Positions 23,243 to 33,900 of a DNA stretch of 64,000 nt are shown here, one piece after another. Source of the stretch: Cryphonectria parasitica EP155 (lineage: Eukaryota; Ascomycota; Sordariomycetes; Diaporthales; Cryphonectriaceae); assembly GCF_011745365.1 (NCBI RefSeq), contig NW_024468911.1, forward strand, positions 1,048,759 to 1,112,758. Reading direction: 5' to 3'. The translations under genes were made by a program, and so were the position numbers. The number at the start of each line of letters is the position of its first letter. The first letter of the stretch is position 1. Under the pieces are notes generated by a model. That model made no database searches. It worked only from the letters and a program-made list of their open reading frames with translations, and was not told where the DNA came from.

Positions 23243-25411
23243 ATGGCTCCTAGAGGGTGGATAGACTGGCGCGCCCTCCTTGGCTTCGATGGTCCTCGGA
23301 GCCACGACCACTGGTGGCAGGAATCCCGCCAACGCCTCCTTCCGCGCTTTGTCGACGAGTCGCTGCAGTCCGCCATCCCGCCCGTCGAGGTCACCAAGAC
23401 CGCCCTGCGCCTGCGGCACCTCGTCGAGGAGGCTGTCCCCGTCGAGCTATCCGAGGATCAGGTGACACAGCCCCACAGCAAGGTGATCACCAAAAAGGTC
23501 ATCGCCGCCACCAAGGAGGCAGGCGGTCGCCAGTATGGCGCCTGTGTGGTCTTCGGCCTCCTCGTCTGCAAGCGCTGGTTCAAGCACCAGTCCGTCATCG
23601 AGCTCTGGGACTGCGAGCTGCACACCCTGCGCGCCACCGCCTGCGAGGTCATCGCCAAGGCCCTCATCGAGGGCGACAGCGACAATGAGCACCTCATGCA
23701 CGATGTGCTGCTCAAGCGCTACTCCATCATCCTCGACGGCGAGGCGACGAACCCGTGCAACGTCATCGAGAAGGCCGTCGACCTGCACGCCCTGCGCGTC
23801 ATCGGCAGCTCCGGCTACCAGAAGTGCGTGAGCTACCTGTGGAAGGGCTGGCTGGTGCAGGACGAGGACGACCCGGCCAGCTTTGTCGAATACAAGGGAA
23901 GGGATGACACGGGCTTCCTCGTGCACCTCGATCCGGACCGCATGAGGGCCCCGATGTATCAGAACGCCGCACAGGTCCTGATCTCGCTCATTTACTTGGG
24001 CCTGTATACTGGCGCCATCAACTCTATCAACCGGGATGCCGATCTTGATTTCGTCGAGGGCCTGCTGTACATCTTCACCCTGGGCTTTGTTTTTGACGAG
24101 ATCTCCAAGGGCTGGAAGGCCGGCTACCAGATCTACGGTTTCTGGACGGCATTCAACTTTACCTTGTACGGGCTCCTGACAACCAGTCTTATCTTCCGCT
24201 TCGTCGCCTTGAGCAAGGAACCCGCGCCGCCGGGCGACGACGAAGGAGATAGGGAGCGTCTCAACATCATGAGCTACAACTTCCTGGCCTGCTGCGCGCC
24301 CATGTTCTGGATGAGGCTGCTATTGTACCTCGACAGTTTCCGCTTCTTCGGCGCCATGCTTGTGGTCCTCAAGGTCATGATGAAGGAGTCTATCATCTTC
24401 TTCGCGCTGCTGCTCGTCATCATCATCGGCTTCCTGCAGGCCTTTATAGGGCTGGACCTCGCCGAGGATAACGTCGTCAGTGATTCGTGGTTCATCATTC
24501 AGCAGTACGTACTTGACTGTTCCAAAACCCCCCCCTCTTTTTTTTTTCTCGACCCTTTCTCTATCTCCATGTCTCTTTTCTTCCTGAGCCTGCTCTTCAG
24601 AACCTGACCTCGATCTTAGGATGGCAAACTCCATCATGCAGTCTCCAGACTTCAGTAATTTTGAAAAGTTCGGTCACCCCTTTGGGCTCGTGCTCTACTA
24701 CATCTTCACCTTCGTGGTGATGGTGGTGCTTCTGAACATCCTCATCGCCTTGTACAACTCGGCCTACGAGGATATCAACGGCAACGCCAATGACGAGTAC
24801 CTCGCCCTCTTCGCGCAAAAAACACTGCAATTCGTCCGCGCGCCCGACGAGAACGTCTTCATCGCGCCCTTCAACCTGATCGAGGTCTTTCTCCTGCTGA
24901 TCCCCTTCGAGTGGTGGATGCCGAAGCGCCAGTATGAGCGCCTCAACGACATCGTCATGGGCGTCATCTACTCGCCGCTGCTTGTCGTCGCCGCCGTCTT
25001 CGAGATGCAGGGCGCTCGCGAGATCCGTGCTAATCGAGCTCGGGGCGAGGACGATGAGGACACGATCGAGGAGTGGGAGCAGATGGACGACCAGGTCGAC
25101 TTCGAGGCTGATGGCTGGAAGAAGACAGTCAATGGTGCCAAGACGGATCTGCAGGCCAACCCGACCATCGATGAGGTCCAGAAACTCAGGGCGGACGTGG
25201 AGAGGCTGACGGGACTGGTGCTGGACCTGACGAAGGCGCTGGGGAAGGGGGATGGGGAGAAGGCCGTGAGTGGCTTCAGCAGGACGAGTACAGTGAGTTG
25301 TACCCTCTTGGTGCACCAAAAATGAGGATGCTGATGATGATGCTAACCATAATACTATAGACTGTCGGTGAGAGTCAGCAGTCCGGCAACGGTGACCAGG
25401 ACCAGGAGTAA
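23243..25411 (+). CDS. yvc1: Vacuolar TRP-type calcium channel, YVC1-like
   Basis: Exons 23243-24504, 24620-25292, 25361-25411 give 661 aa; introns of 115 and 68 nt. The first intron interrupts the pore region and has a long T/C tract; the second has TGCTAAC. ATG 23243 begins MAPRGWIDWRALLGF and suits a cytosolic N-terminus. Residues ~245-500 hold six hydrophobic helices, including ESIIFFALLLVIIIGFLQAF, the pore-loop segment (IQQMANSIMQSPDF) and the last helix YYIFTFVVMVVLLNILIALYNSAYED. The C-terminus is acidic with a predicted coiled coil (VQKLRADVERLTGLVLDLTKAL). Yeast Yvc1 releases Ca2+ from the vacuole on hyperosmotic shock, and fungal homologues affect hyphal growth. Location and gating are inferred from the family. 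Confidence 0.9.
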
Positions 25412-25569
25412 TGGCGTCGCTAAGACCTCGAGGCTTAGCACTTGGATGAGGCCGAACACTATATGGGAGGTTCTTAGATGAACGTCCAATAAATACGATC
25501 TACAGGGGCAAGAGATTCGCACAGGGCAGAGCCGGTCAACAAAGGACCACTCGAGGGGGTAGGGAACAT

Positions 25570-25573
<4 letters not shown>

Positions 25574-25630
<57 letters not shown>

Positions 25631-25643
25631 GTGTGTGTGTGTT
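25574..25643. repeat. (GT)n microsatellite
   Basis: An almost pure GT run of about 70 nt with one interruption (TT near 25629-25630). It starts about 160 nt after the channel stop codon. Long GT/CA tracts can adopt Z-DNA and vary in length between strains. A shorter CA tract lies about 330 nt further on (25963-25982), so the two are complementary. Confidence 0.95.
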
Positions 25644-26396
25644 TGTGTTTCCGGAGTCTGTAATCACAAAGAGATTGGAACGCTACGATACTTATGGCTC
25701 AGCTTCAGGCGTTTTGCATGGCCTCTCCTCCGAGCAAAATCTTTCTTCCGTATCATCTGGCGATGGCGTTTTTGGAACCGAGGTAGTTTATTCTTTCTGA
25801 AATTGTCTTGTCAGCATTGGTTACCGATAAAAACAAGCATGCAGCATATAGTGATGGCAATGAATGAAGACAGCCTCTTTCTTCGCAATGCCCACCAAGC
25901 ATGTTGAATAAACTCTGCACCCTCAAAAAAGGACGCTCATCTCCATACACATCCAGAACAGCACACACGCACACACACACATACAGAGAGTGGGATAGAG
26001 TGAGAGAGAGAGAGGGCTATTCGTCTAATGCTCAAGTGTACGCTGAAACCCACAGCCATCTCTCAACCCGCAATCCCTTCACCTACCTACCTATGAACTA
26101 GCGAGCAAGATACTACGTACATACCTCTTCCTCCTCCCACCCCTCCTGCAGCCAAGTAAGTCTTAGTAACATCAGCAGCTCTACAAGGTTCACGAGAACC
26201 AACCAACAGAATGGGGAGAAACATGAGAAAAACCCACCTTGCCAGTGAGTTGCATGCTGGCCACTCCACCGTGTACTATGGTACGTATGGTGGGGGCCCC
26301 TAGAAGGGGGAGTGTGGAAACGAACGACCTATTATGGCCCTGGCCGGTGGCCTGTCAGCCAAGCCATCAATGAAAATACTCCCTTTTGTTTTAAAC

Positions 26397-26419
26397 TTTT
26401 TTTTTTAAAAAAAAAAAAA
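26397..26419. repeat. T10-A13 palindromic homopolymer pair
   Basis: A run of ten T is immediately followed by thirteen A. The pair is self-complementary and could form a cruciform or act as a nucleosome-excluding element or a 3'-end signal. Function is not shown. Confidence 0.8.
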
Positions 26420-26974
26420 GGTAAATTTACTTTCTTGATTCTTTCCCGCATCTACAACAGATTTCACTTGGGACTTTCGACAGGTCTTGGCACGACATTC
26501 TTTCTCTTGACTTGAAATCAACCTCGTGCCCAAGCGGCACAGCCTAACATTATCCTCCATGATGTTGAGATATTCGATCATGCCTTGTCTGTCAAGTTTC
26601 CAAAGAGTTTCCACGTGTATCTTCGTCGGCTGTGCCTGTGGGCAGGTATCATAAGGGCAATGCGATGAACGTCGGCCAACTTAAGCCTGCTGGCAGTCAA
26701 ATTCGGACACACGTCACAGCATGGCATGTTTATTCGGTGCTAGGTGGCTCATGACCTGTGCTCAGAAGATTGATCTTGTTTGAAAAACACCAAGATAGAA
26801 GATCTAACACGAGTACACAAGGTAAAGATTCCCAATATTGCGTGCCAACACCGGTCTCTAATATTACAGAAATGACCCAGTGGTGGTGACTAGGAGGCAT
26901 CAAGTGGTGCAGGCCGAGGAGGTGTTGTATTTTCCCTCCAGACCAGACTGCGACAGGCAGACCGAAGTTGACAT

Positions 26975-27915
26975 TCAGTCTTCCTCGTCACCATCGTCGG
27001 CAGCCACGGCGTCTTCCTCGTCCTCATCAACGGCGGGGGCCTCGGTCGCCTTGACCTTGGCCTTCTCCGTCAGATCGGCACCGTTCTCTTCGGGCACCGC
27101 ATCATCATCCTCGTCAGCGCCGGCGTCCTCATCGTACTCCTCCTCAGGCTCTTCTTCGGGCTCATCACCCTCATCAACCTCCTCCTCGTCGCCGTTCTCG
27201 ACCGGAGCCTCGTCTTCCTCGGCGGGAGCGGTCTTGACTTTCTTTGCAGGGGGACCTTTGGCTGTTGTGCGTGGAAAAGACGTCAGCGATTGAAACATGG
27301 CAGAGGTTTTCAAGTGAGGTCCACAGGGTACATACCTGTGCCAGCGTCATCTTCGCCGCCAGCGTCACCCTCATCCTCGAACTCCTCGTCCTCCCCCTCA
27401 CCATCGTCATCGAAGTCTTCTTCATCCTCCTCGCTCACATATCTATCCATCAACAGGAGAGGTTAGCGATCTCACCATAGAGTTGCGTAGAGGTATGTAT
27501 AAAAGCAAGGGGGAGTGCCCGAGCTATGCAAGCACGCCACAACGCAGACTTTCTGGGAAGGCGCGAGGTGATCGTCGCATGCCCAGGCAGGGAATTTGAA
27601 AGCGGCATGGCACGCATACCGACGCAGCCGCGGACTGGTCACTTGCTCGTCACACGGATCGCATGCCTCTTCACAAAGAGCGTCCACAACGGCAACTTGC
27701 CGCGCGCAGTAAGTGGGTGGGCGCATCATGATTTGGGTAACAAAGATATCATCACTGTCGCAATGTACATGCGACTGGGCCGGTTGCAAGGCGCATTGGA
27801 CAGGGTGATGTTGGCAGCAAATACAATCAAGCACTTACTCTTCCTCGGACTCCTCGTCGCCGCTGGGAAGGCTGACCAGCTCTTCCTCCTCGGCCTTTCT
27901 CTTGCGCGAAGACAT
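26975..27915 (-). CDS. Highly acidic nuclear-type protein, histone-chaperone-like composition
   Basis: Exons 27915-27839, 27442-27336, 27261-26975 give 156 aa. Introns are 396 and 74 nt; the first is long for this genome but its acceptor follows GCTAAC and restores frame. The N-terminus MSSRKRKAEEEELVSLPSGDEESEEE has a basic nuclear-signal-like cluster. Most of the rest is Glu/Asp, broken by a second basic patch (GPPAKKVKTAP), and ends in DGDEED. There is no fold or catalytic motif. Such composition is typical of histone-binding or ribosome-biogenesis acidic proteins, but the role is inference only. Exon 1 could be mis-joined if the long intron hides another exon. Confidence 0.75.
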
Positions 27916-29971
27916 GGTGGTTTGGGGGGTTCCAAATGATACCAATTGAATAATAATGCGCTATTTGGAGATACTGGAAAGTGGTATTTGTGTAAGGGAA
28001 AAAGAGAGAAACTGCAGGGCACGAGAAAAAGGAAAAGAAAAGGGAAAGGGAAAAAGGCTGAAGGCAAGGGAAAGTTGGGTGGTCGCCAGTAGGTTGGGTG
28101 GGCGCGTACCTAGGGCGGGAGGGAGCAAGGTGGGAAGAGGGAGAGGGAGAGAGGGGGGGGGGGGGGCAAAGGAGCTACTACCAGCACAGCTACCACTGCA
28201 AGTGCGCACTTTACTACTACGTAGGAGAATAGGAAGAGAGAGGGAGGGAGGGATTGAGGAAGGGGGGGGGAGTCCTTGTGCCCAGGTGCTAGAGGCAGAG
28301 GGCAGATCTCATGGGAAGGAGGAGGAAGGGGACTGTGGGAGCTGAGCAAGGCATGTGTGAGCAAGCAGGGAAGTGGGACGAGGGGAAAAGGTGCGCAAGC
28401 AAGCGTAGAGAGCTGGGGAAGGGAGACAGAGGGAAACTTGGGGGTGGATTGGGGGAAGGAGGGGGTGAGCTTGGCCCTTCCCAAGCTTGACAAGGTTCAG
28501 CTTGATGCATCACTTTCTGTGTAGTGCTTGCTTCCCTGGGTTGCTGCCCTTCCGTCTCTGCAAAGCAAGTGTCACACTGCCGGGCCCAGAAGTAGCGTGT
28601 ACATCTGGGAGGGCGATCTGTGACGTGATTAAACGTGAACCATGTACTCTCTGTACCTGCAGGACTGGGTGGGTAGGTACAAGGGGCTGCTGTTGGTGGC
28701 TGGTAGTGCAGACCATGCAAGCAGGTCTGCAAGCAATAAAGCAAGGACCACTTGTTGACCCAAGCTCATGCGAGCTCTCTCCTCTGGATAAGCTGATAAG
28801 AGCTCGGGCCTTCCTCCCCCAGACCCAGACCTGTACAAGCATAGTGCGATCCATCCTCCTCCCTTGCACAGCAGGTTGCAGGTTGCCAAAGGAATGCAGA
28901 ATAAGCATCCCCTGACACGTGCTTGATTCTGTGGTTGATTGAGGAACCAGGCATCAGTTCTAGGCTCTACAAGTCTCACCTGAAGCACCAGATACTATGC
29001 TATGTTGCACAAATAGAAGCAGTCAGCGTCACATAGAACCTCTTGCAGAGTTCACATTTTAATGAATTATTTGGTTAAAAAATATCTTAATGAGCGGGAA
29101 TCCCTGATGATTCATGTAGACCGAATCAATGTTCACAAGGTATTGAAGGAGGTCCTGGTGTGAAGACATTTTAAAATGCTTGACTGATAAAGAGCAGCCT
29201 TCACAGCAAATAAATGTCCACCAAATTCAAGTACACTCTGTGAATAGAAGTAATACTTTGATATGGGCCATATCTAATCAGGCTATCGATACCTGGGAGT
29301 GAAGATCAAGCTGAATACTATATCGACTTTTCCCCCAAGTTGTCAACTTTTGACCTTTCTTCCTTCCACATACACCTTCAGGACTCGACCACATCCAGTT
29401 GAACTGGCACCTCCATTCTGAATAGTGGCCTGACCCTGGGACTCCAGTCACACAGTCCATGTCCACCACATGCACTGAGCTTGAGACAAACTCTTGCATC
29501 TCCCCCTCTTTTTCTTCTTCTTTTCTTTTATTTCTCTCCTCCCCCCCCCCCCCCTCATCTTGAACTGACCTTTGGCAATGCTCTCTTCCCCTTATGTGCT
29601 GCCATCTGTGATGCAAAATACATGGCTTATCCTCACTCGAGATGCAAAGAGGCTGTGGATGAGCGAGTGACTGACGCGAATAGGGCGATGGACGAGGCGT
29701 GAGAGCATCTTGAACATTCAACCACAATCCTATCACAACAGGTTCAGTGCGCTGGCTCAATCATGAAAGGTTATATTTCTGCTGGCAATCACCCTATACA
29801 GAGGTAGGTACAGATGAGGCCCCAATTGAGGACCATCAACATACAGATGAAGTATTTAATATGTACAACGAAGACCCGAGCCACTGCGGACAGACCAACA
29901 CTCCCCATCCCCTCTCTCTTTCTTTTTTCTTGAGAGTCTCATAATGCTTTTGAGCATAGCTAAACTCTTTC
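27916..29971. other. Intergenic, 2 kb, with homopolymer runs
   Basis: This lies between the acidic-protein start and the secreted-protein stop. It is strongly purine-rich near 28000-28170 and 28230-28460, with a G-run at 28154-28167, and has a C-run near 29539-29554. Several open frames on both strands are low-complexity products of this bias and were not called. Confidence 0.45.
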
Positions 29972-30214
29972 TTATGCAGGGCTTTCCAGCACAATCTTCT
30001 CGATGGTGCAGGTCACTGTGGTGCCGCTCACTGTGGCTGAGGCCCCAGTGATGCTGTACACGGTAGCCGAGTTATAGTTGGTGGGGTCTGAGGTGCACCA
30101 TGAGGAGGACGTGCTGCCCTCGGCGACAATGGTGACGTCCTCAAACGTGAGGGCGCCAAAGTTCCAGTCGACATCATACCTACGAACACAGATATCGCGT
30201 CAGTCTGGACATCC

Positions 30215-30249
<35 letters not shown>

Positions 30250-30936
30250 CCAACACACACATACATCCAACACACATACATCCAACACACACACACATCC
30301 AACACACACACACATCCAACACACATACACATCCAACACACATACACATCCAACACACATACACATCCAACACATACACATCCAACACACATACAAATCG
30401 AACACACATACACATCCAACACACACACAACCACATCCCAGTCCAGGACAAGGTGGGTGGGGGGGGGGGGCAACTCACAGCTCAATGGCAAAGATGGCCT
30501 GGTTGAAGCTCTTATCCGACAGGGCAAAGTCATTCACGTCCGTGGTTCCAGTGGACCCGTGTACAATGGTAGTCTGCCAGTTGGTGTCGTCGATACGCAC
30601 ATTACTGAAGGTGTTGGTCTCGCCCTGATAGGTGTTGAAGCCGCCGCCCCACCCAAGTGTGGGATTACTGCAACACCAACCAGACCCGAACCACCAGGTC
30701 CCGGAGGTCCCGTCGAGCACGTTCTGGTACACGCCCGAGCCGTCCGTCGGCTGCAGACCCGGCCAGAGGTAGTATGTGGCGGCGGCGGGGAGCTCGGGCA
30801 CCACCATCGACCCGGACAGCTGGGTGAAATAAGCGCCCGAGGCCGGGTAGTAGGTGAGGAAATACCACGACACGGCGGACGCCGGCGTGCTCAGGAGGGA
30901 GAGCAGAGAGAGCGAGAGGGCGGCTTTGGAGAACAT
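29972..30936 (-). CDS. Small secreted beta-rich protein of unknown function
   Basis: Exons 30936-30479 and 30179-29972 give 221 aa. A signal peptide ends about residue 21 (STPASA/VSWYF). The mature part is rich in aromatic, Gly and Thr residues (GTWWFGSGWCCSNPTLGWGG, FNQAIFAIELYDVDWNFGALTFEDV) and has a Cys pair (CC near 90) plus later Cys in SSWCTSD and TVTCTIE. This suggests a disulfide-linked beta-sandwich, perhaps of the concanavalin-like secreted type. I do not recognise a named family. The single intron is unusually long (299 nt) and consists largely of a CA-rich minisatellite (separate entry). Start and splice sites keep one continuous frame. Confidence 0.8.
30212..30431. repeat. CA-rich minisatellite inside an intron
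   Basis: A pure (CA)n tract at the left end is followed by many imperfect copies of an 11- to 14-nt unit, consensus near ACACATCCAAC with variants carrying ATACA or an extra CA. The whole array sits in the single intron (30180-30478) of the secreted-protein gene, transcribed on the other strand as TG-rich RNA. A C/G homopolymer lies beside the donor at 30464-30474. Confidence 0.92.
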
Positions 30937-33900
30937 TTTGAGATTTGGGCGTGGATATCAACCACCAAAACTGACACAAAAAAAAGTTGTTGGAAATAGG
31001 ACCGGTGTTTTGACGAGCAAACGACTGCGACAATCCGGGCGGACAGCGGGCGACGGAGAACAAACAGAATTCAGGGACCCGTAATCTTTCGAGAGAGAGA
31101 CGAGGAAGAAAGAAGGGAGAAAAGATCGAGGTTGAAACAAAAGCAGCATATCGCTTTTTTTAAGGTTACTTTATACAACTAACCATAGCATATGCGCGCG
31201 AGATCTCGCAGTGCTTGTTCGGGGGAGGCTTTCCCTGGCCCCCTTTCGGTCCTGTCATCTCATCTATCCCGGACAGCGCCAAATCCACCCCCTCTCCAAA
31301 CTGCGGGACCCACGGCGCTCCGGGCGGCACTGGGGATTGCGGCGGACCTCTTCCCTTTCGGGAAGGTTTCTTTGGCTCGAGTGACCCAATCTGTCAACAA
31401 ATGGAGGAGGGGAGGGGGGGAAGGGGGGTTGATAGGACGGCTTTTCTTGCATTCTTTCATCTGTGCACGGGACCGTTATCATTCTTATTAATATTTTTTT
31501 TTTTTTTTTTTTTTTTTTTCGGTACGGGTGGTGTGCAGAGGTGATGGATGGCCATATCACACTAGGCGGCTGGGCAGAATAGAGAATGGCTCGGCCACGG
31601 CATTCTCAACTTGGAGGATAGTTGGAGTAACAGTAAACTAAGTCTATACGGGTGTGGGATATAGGCAAGGAGATTTGGGGCCTGGTTCGTGTTCGTTAAT
31701 AATCTCCGTTCAGGTGCGCACTGGTTGACAGACGGCAGATGGGCTGGAAGTGTCCCAGCAGATTTGCCGTGTTTCTGCGCCTGATTGTTGTGTCCACCTC
31801 TGTATCGTGTATTGTTGATGTTTGCGTTGTCGATATTCGAATTACCCTGTAAAGGCCTTTCAATCCAAGTCATCGCATCGATTGCGAGCCTTTGGGGGGG
31901 GACACTGGCCCGGCAATCAGGCGGCGGAGACAAAAAGTGGTTTGAAACTCGAAAGTTTTGAAACGTCCAAAGACCCACAGACCCTTAATCCTCCAGTGAC
32001 ACACGGAGCCGAGGCCAGGATACTACTATGATACAGCATATTAGTATATCTCAACTATGCACCGAGGGCACGTGAATGAAAAGGGGCGGGTCATGTGTCT
32101 CGGTATTTCTCAATCAAGGGTTCGAATATTGTTCGTTCGGGTTTGGACTTGTTGGAGGCCATCGTTGACTGCAGTTGGACCAACGTTCAAGTATGTTCGT
32201 GTCGGCTCCGACGTCCGCGAGGGGGTGTGCTGAGTCTGCCCAGGGCGGGGAAATATACTGGCGACTCAAGCATATCCATAATCTACCGCATTTAAGGTGC
32301 CTTCGATTGTCCCCCGCCATTCATGTGGGAGTCATGGAGATCGAATCCAGGAATGTGATTTCAGAATGCCGAGGGCGGAATGCTTAACCCTAGCCCTGAT
32401 TGCATACTTACCCTAGATATGAGATTTCATATTGAGAATCGAATAAAATAAAACAATAAGAAAAACGATTGCGACAGTCAACTCTGACTGGACCAAAAGT
32501 GAAATCGTATAGTAGGAGATCCGTGAGCGTTGAGATGTTGGAATGTGGAAACCCCGTCTTCCTCCCGGAGCAGTCGCGGGCATTGCGATGCCGAGCGACG
32601 TCGCCTGGAGCCTTGGAACAGTGCAGCCTCCTGGCCTCACATTGTTGGCTATGCCCTACAGAGGGTGCAGAAGCTAAGACGGATCATGATGTCAGTACAT
32701 ATCCTACTGAAGTGCAAGGAAATGAAAAGAAGAAGGGGGAGGGGAAGAAACTATGAGCTTTAACGAACATAGAGGGAACGGGCCCTGCGGAAAGTCTGTC
32801 TTTTACCTCATTGGGAGATGAGGCCGAGGGGTGAAGGGGGTGGGGGGGCGGAGAGGAGGAGGATTCAGCTGAACCTACCGGTTCGATGACAGCAACCACT
32901 CGGCACTTAGGGACGGATATACCACGAGATCATCTGTTCATATTTGTATGTGTGTGTGAAATAGAATTTGTGGGGCATCTTCAGGCGTCAAAACGATAGC
33001 TGCACGGCCACTTTTTGATATGTAGGAGCTGAACGAGGTGCACAGATGATGTGATTTGACTTTTCATTTGAAAGAGGCCTGCTTTAAGTGAGACTCCGCG
33101 GCACGCGAAGACGAATTGGAGCTTGAAGAAAGACTGATAATATAGTGTTGGCGGCCCATGCTCACAAGAGAGCACGACGCTCATCAGTGAAAAGGGTCCG
33201 AGATTGTTCAAAAGCGAGGTTTGGACCCGGGAAACAGAGGAAAGGAAGGATTTGACGAGATGGATAGATATTGGCTGGGCTGGGCTGGCGGGGCCCTTGT
33301 CTTACAATCAAGTCTTTGTGTGACCTTTTGTCATTTAGAATCACACTTGCGCTTTGATCTCATCCTTTTACGAGACGGTCAGATTGATGAGAACGACCGA
33401 GCGCAAATGATGGCGGGAGGATATGAGGAGGAAGTGAGGAGGTCGGTTGTTGGGAGAACCAATGATGTGGATTCGGGACGACTATCTCGGCGCCTCAGAG
33501 ACGACCATGTGGTGGGTTGTCCTGTCTACCTACCTGGTCCGTCCCAAGCGGCGCCGCCCCTGTTCTACTGTATATCAAATCATTCTCTGCATGTCTTAGA
33601 CAAGGCAGGAGACCATGTCAAGCTAGGCCCTGGCAACGAACCATACGGCGATTTTCCCCTCCTCATCCTGCATGGCTTGCCGATCCTGGTGCTATCTTCC
33701 CTCCTGCCTATATTGTAGCTTTTGTAGGGCGTAACGCTGATACCTTCGAAGATGAACCATGAATTCACTCCAGAAGGAGATAAATCACAAGTTCAGAAAA
33801 GGACGGGCGAATGGGACCGGCAGAACAAAAGAGCAAATACCCACACACACGCACACACAAAAAGAAAATACACAAATACAAGAAACGCCTGTTGGAATCT

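Larger units (their letters stand above)
25412..26974. other. Repeat-rich intergenic, 1.6 kb
   Basis: No gene is supported between the YVC1-like gene and the acidic-protein gene. The stretch contains a long GT repeat (25574-25643), CA and GA tracts (25963-25982, about 26000-26013) and a T10-A13 palindrome (26397-26419). These are described separately or noted here as simple sequence. Confidence 0.5.

Noticed and set aside
24597..25319. Minus-strand 240-codon frame opposite the YVC1-like gene
   Set aside because: It is a shadow of the channel's second exon and has no domain.
30212..30431. CRISPR-like tandem repeats
   Set aside because: The units are contiguous, imperfect and CA-rich without spacers, in a eukaryotic intron; this is a minisatellite.
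31480..31530. Retroelement tail at the T26 run
   Set aside because: No reverse transcriptase fragment or target-site duplication is visible around it.
32250..32400. Possible tRNA, because of a GATCGAATCC B-box-like string near 32339
   Set aside because: The flanking bases do not form a five-pair T stem and no acceptor stem or anticodon arm could be drawn. Similar strings near 18475 and 33220 fail the same test.
33221..33718. Plus-strand 165-codon frame in the large gap
   Set aside because: It has no domain or signal peptide and looks like chance; left as intergenic.
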